64,000 nt of DNA from Streptomyces scopuliridis RB72 (GTDB taxonomy: Bacteria; Actinomycetota; Actinomycetes; Streptomycetales; Streptomycetaceae), in contig NZ_JOEI01000032.1 of the NCBI RefSeq assembly GCF_000718095.1, positions 1 to 64,000 of the forward strand, in the 5' to 3' direction. Position 1 is the stretch's first letter. Each line of letters begins with the position of its first letter. This document shows, one piece after another, positions 63,296-64,000 of this stretch. The notes under the pieces were generated by a model that did not search any database, was not told the origin of the DNA, and worked only from the letters and a program-made list of their open reading frames with translations. The position numbers and the translations under genes were made by a program.

Positions 63296-63318
63296 GTTCT
63301 ACCAGCGGCCACTGACAC
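63296..63318 (-). promoter_or_regulatory. PafBC-type (RecA-independent DNA-damage) promoter of the STM4015-4011 operon
   Basis: Minus strand GTGTCAGTG, 8 bases, TAGAAC. The mycobacterial RecA-NDp consensus, as I recall it, is tTGTCRgtg-N8-TAnnnT. This copy matches TGTCAGTG and the N8 spacing exactly; the last base of the -10 is C instead of T. Transcription would start near 63289, 42 bases before the LRR start codon. Confidence 0.6.
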
Positions 63319-63337
63319 TGCCCCGCTCCGGGGCCGA

Positions 63338-63360
63338 TTGTCAGACCCTCCCCCTAGCGT
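63338..63360 (+). promoter_or_regulatory. PafBC-type promoter of the divergent small gene
   Basis: TTGTCAGAC, 8 bases, TAGCGT matches tTGTCRgtg-N8-TAnnnT with exact spacing and a perfect -10. It lies only 19 bases from the minus-strand promoter, so the two face away from each other and could share one activator-bound region. Confidence 0.65.
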
Positions 63361-63406
63361 CGTTCACAGGTCGGCGCACTCGGCGCCGCCGGTCGAGGGG
63401 AGAGCC

Positions 63407-63745
63407 ATGTTCCGGCAGGGAGACGTCCTTATCGTGCCCGTCGCGGAAGAGACGGTGCCAGCGCGTGTGGGGGACGCCGAGCGCGCCCCCGGCGAGCCGA
63501 GGGACGCGCGGGGGCGGCTGGTCCTGGCCCTCGGCGAGGTCACCGGCCACGCCCACGCGGTGACCGGACCCGGCCGGCTGGTCCGTGAGCCGGGTGACGA
63601 ACTCGGACCGATGTTCCTCCATCTCCCGGAGGGCGGACGGGTGGTGCACGAGGAGCACGCGGCGATACCGCTGCCCAAGGGGTGGTTCCGGGTGGTGCGC
63701 CAGCGCGAGTACCTGCCGGGCGCGGTGCGCATGGTCGCGGACTGA
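63407..63745 (+). CDS. Small conserved-type protein with GEVTGHAHAV motif, unknown function
   Basis: A 112-residue soluble protein. The middle holds LALGEVTGHAHAVTGPG and then EGGRVVHEEHAAIPLPKGWF, giving five histidines in two clusters that could bind metal or form a small beta-barrel site. The end reads RVVRQREYLPGAVRMVAD. I recall similar small proteins in actinobacteria beside DUF6745 genes, but no function. The ATG at 63407 follows GAGGGGAGAG and lies about 40 bases from the predicted transcription start. The DUF6745-like gene follows after 121 bases. Confidence 0.75.
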   Translation: MFRQGDVLIVPVAEETVPARVGDAERAPGEPRDARGRLVLALGEVTGHAHAVTGPGRLVREPGDELGPMFLHLPEGGRVVHEEHAAIPLPKGWFRVVRQREYLPGAVRMVAD

Positions 63746-63866
63746 GCGTGGCCGCGCGGGCCGGCCCGGGGGCGGGCCTCGGGGCGACAGCGGTACGGAA
63801 ACGGCGGACAGGAATGGGGGACGGGCATGACAGGGGACGGGAATGACGTGGGATGGGGCTTCGGGA

Positions 63867-64000
63867 ATGAGTGACGTGGACAGGTGGCGGGCGGTCGCGG
63901 CGGCGACGGGGGAGAAGGGGGAAAAGGGGGAGACGGACCGGGCCGCCGCCGAGCGCGGGGTGCGGCTCGCCTACCGCAGGGCGGGCCTCGCCGAGCCGGA
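63867..64000 (+). CDS. DUF6745-like protein, N-terminal fragment cut by the window end
   Basis: The reading frame from ATG 63867 stays open to the last base, giving 44 residues: SDVDRWRAVAAATGEKGEKG, then a charged stretch and AERGVRLAYRRAGLAEPE. The RWRAVAAATG...VRLAYRRAGL pattern resembles the start of DUF6745 proteins as I remember them. An upstream ATG at 63828 is in another frame and stops at once. The gene is probably the second of the short operon driven from 63338-63360. Function is unknown. Confidence 0.55.
   Translation, partial: MSDVDRWRAVAAATGEKGEKGETDRAAAERGVRLAYRRAGLAEP

Noticed and set aside
1..64000. CRISPR arrays, insertion sequences, prophage, tRNA or rRNA genes
   Set aside because: No regular spaced repeats, transposase or integrase motifs, or tRNA/rRNA-like sequences were found while reading both strands.

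Overview
This 64 kb window is high-GC actinobacterial DNA and almost certainly a Streptomyces chromosome. The evidence is the strong G/C third-position bias, GTG/TTG starts, a complete Streptomyces-type hopanoid cluster, an LPFR micro-protein and a c-di-AMP riboswitch in front of a LysM/M23 cell-wall hydrolase. From memory, the gene order runs parallel to the S. coelicolor segment from about SCO6730 to the hopanoid cluster SCO6759-SCO6771 (idi = SCO6750). I could not run an alignment.

Layout. 0.2-8.3 kb: an enoyl-reductase-like gene, then a beta-oxidation operon (methylacyl-CoA racemase family, acyl-CoA dehydrogenase, thiolase, FadB-like fusion) and a convergent MerR regulator. 8.4-16.9 kb: a LacI-controlled beta-1,3-glucan system, with a secreted GH81 laminarinase, lipoprotein and two permeases for uptake, and a GH1 beta-glucosidase; three near-identical operators tie it together. 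17.2-20.5 kb: two secreted peptidases. 20.5-30.3 kb: housekeeping and regulatory genes (amino-acid oxidase, ABC-F, Tex, LPFR micro-protein, SCO6745-type protein, GlxA regulator with a DJ-1/PfpI partner, enoyl-CoA hydratase, HATPase). 30.2-33.0 kb: idi, a cation diffusion facilitator and galE.

33.4-40.6 kb is a tightly overlapping operon that looks like synthesis and export of a polyol-phosphate cell-surface glycopolymer: two CDP-alcohol phosphotransferases, a cytidylyltransferase, a G1P-dehydrogenase-like enzyme, a GT2 glycosyltransferase and a TagGH/Wzm-Wzt type ABC exporter. 40.9-53.7 kb is the hopanoid operon: hpnC-hpnD-(small ORF)-hpnE-polyprenyl synthase-shc-hpnG-hpnH-ispG-dxs-hpnO. It makes isoprenoid precursors, squalene, hopene and aminobacteriohopanetriol. 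The ispG copy has an internal deletion and frameshift and cannot encode a functional enzyme as written.

53.7-58.0 kb: an XRE/cupin regulator with a DUF6126 membrane peptide, a tyrosine phosphatase, a riboswitch-controlled M23 hydrolase and an SGNH hydrolase. 58.1-64.0 kb holds the most interesting block. It is a five-gene operon (LRR protein, ATP-grasp protein, alkaline-phosphatase-fold hydrolase and two radical SAM proteins; the STM4015-STM4011 families), divergent from a His-containing small protein and a DUF6745-like gene cut by the window end. Both arms start at back-to-back promoters that match the PafBC/RecA-independent DNA-damage promoter consensus. This suggests a DNA-damage-inducible modification system that, as far as I know, has no described function.

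I saw no tRNA, rRNA, CRISPR array, insertion sequence or prophage.
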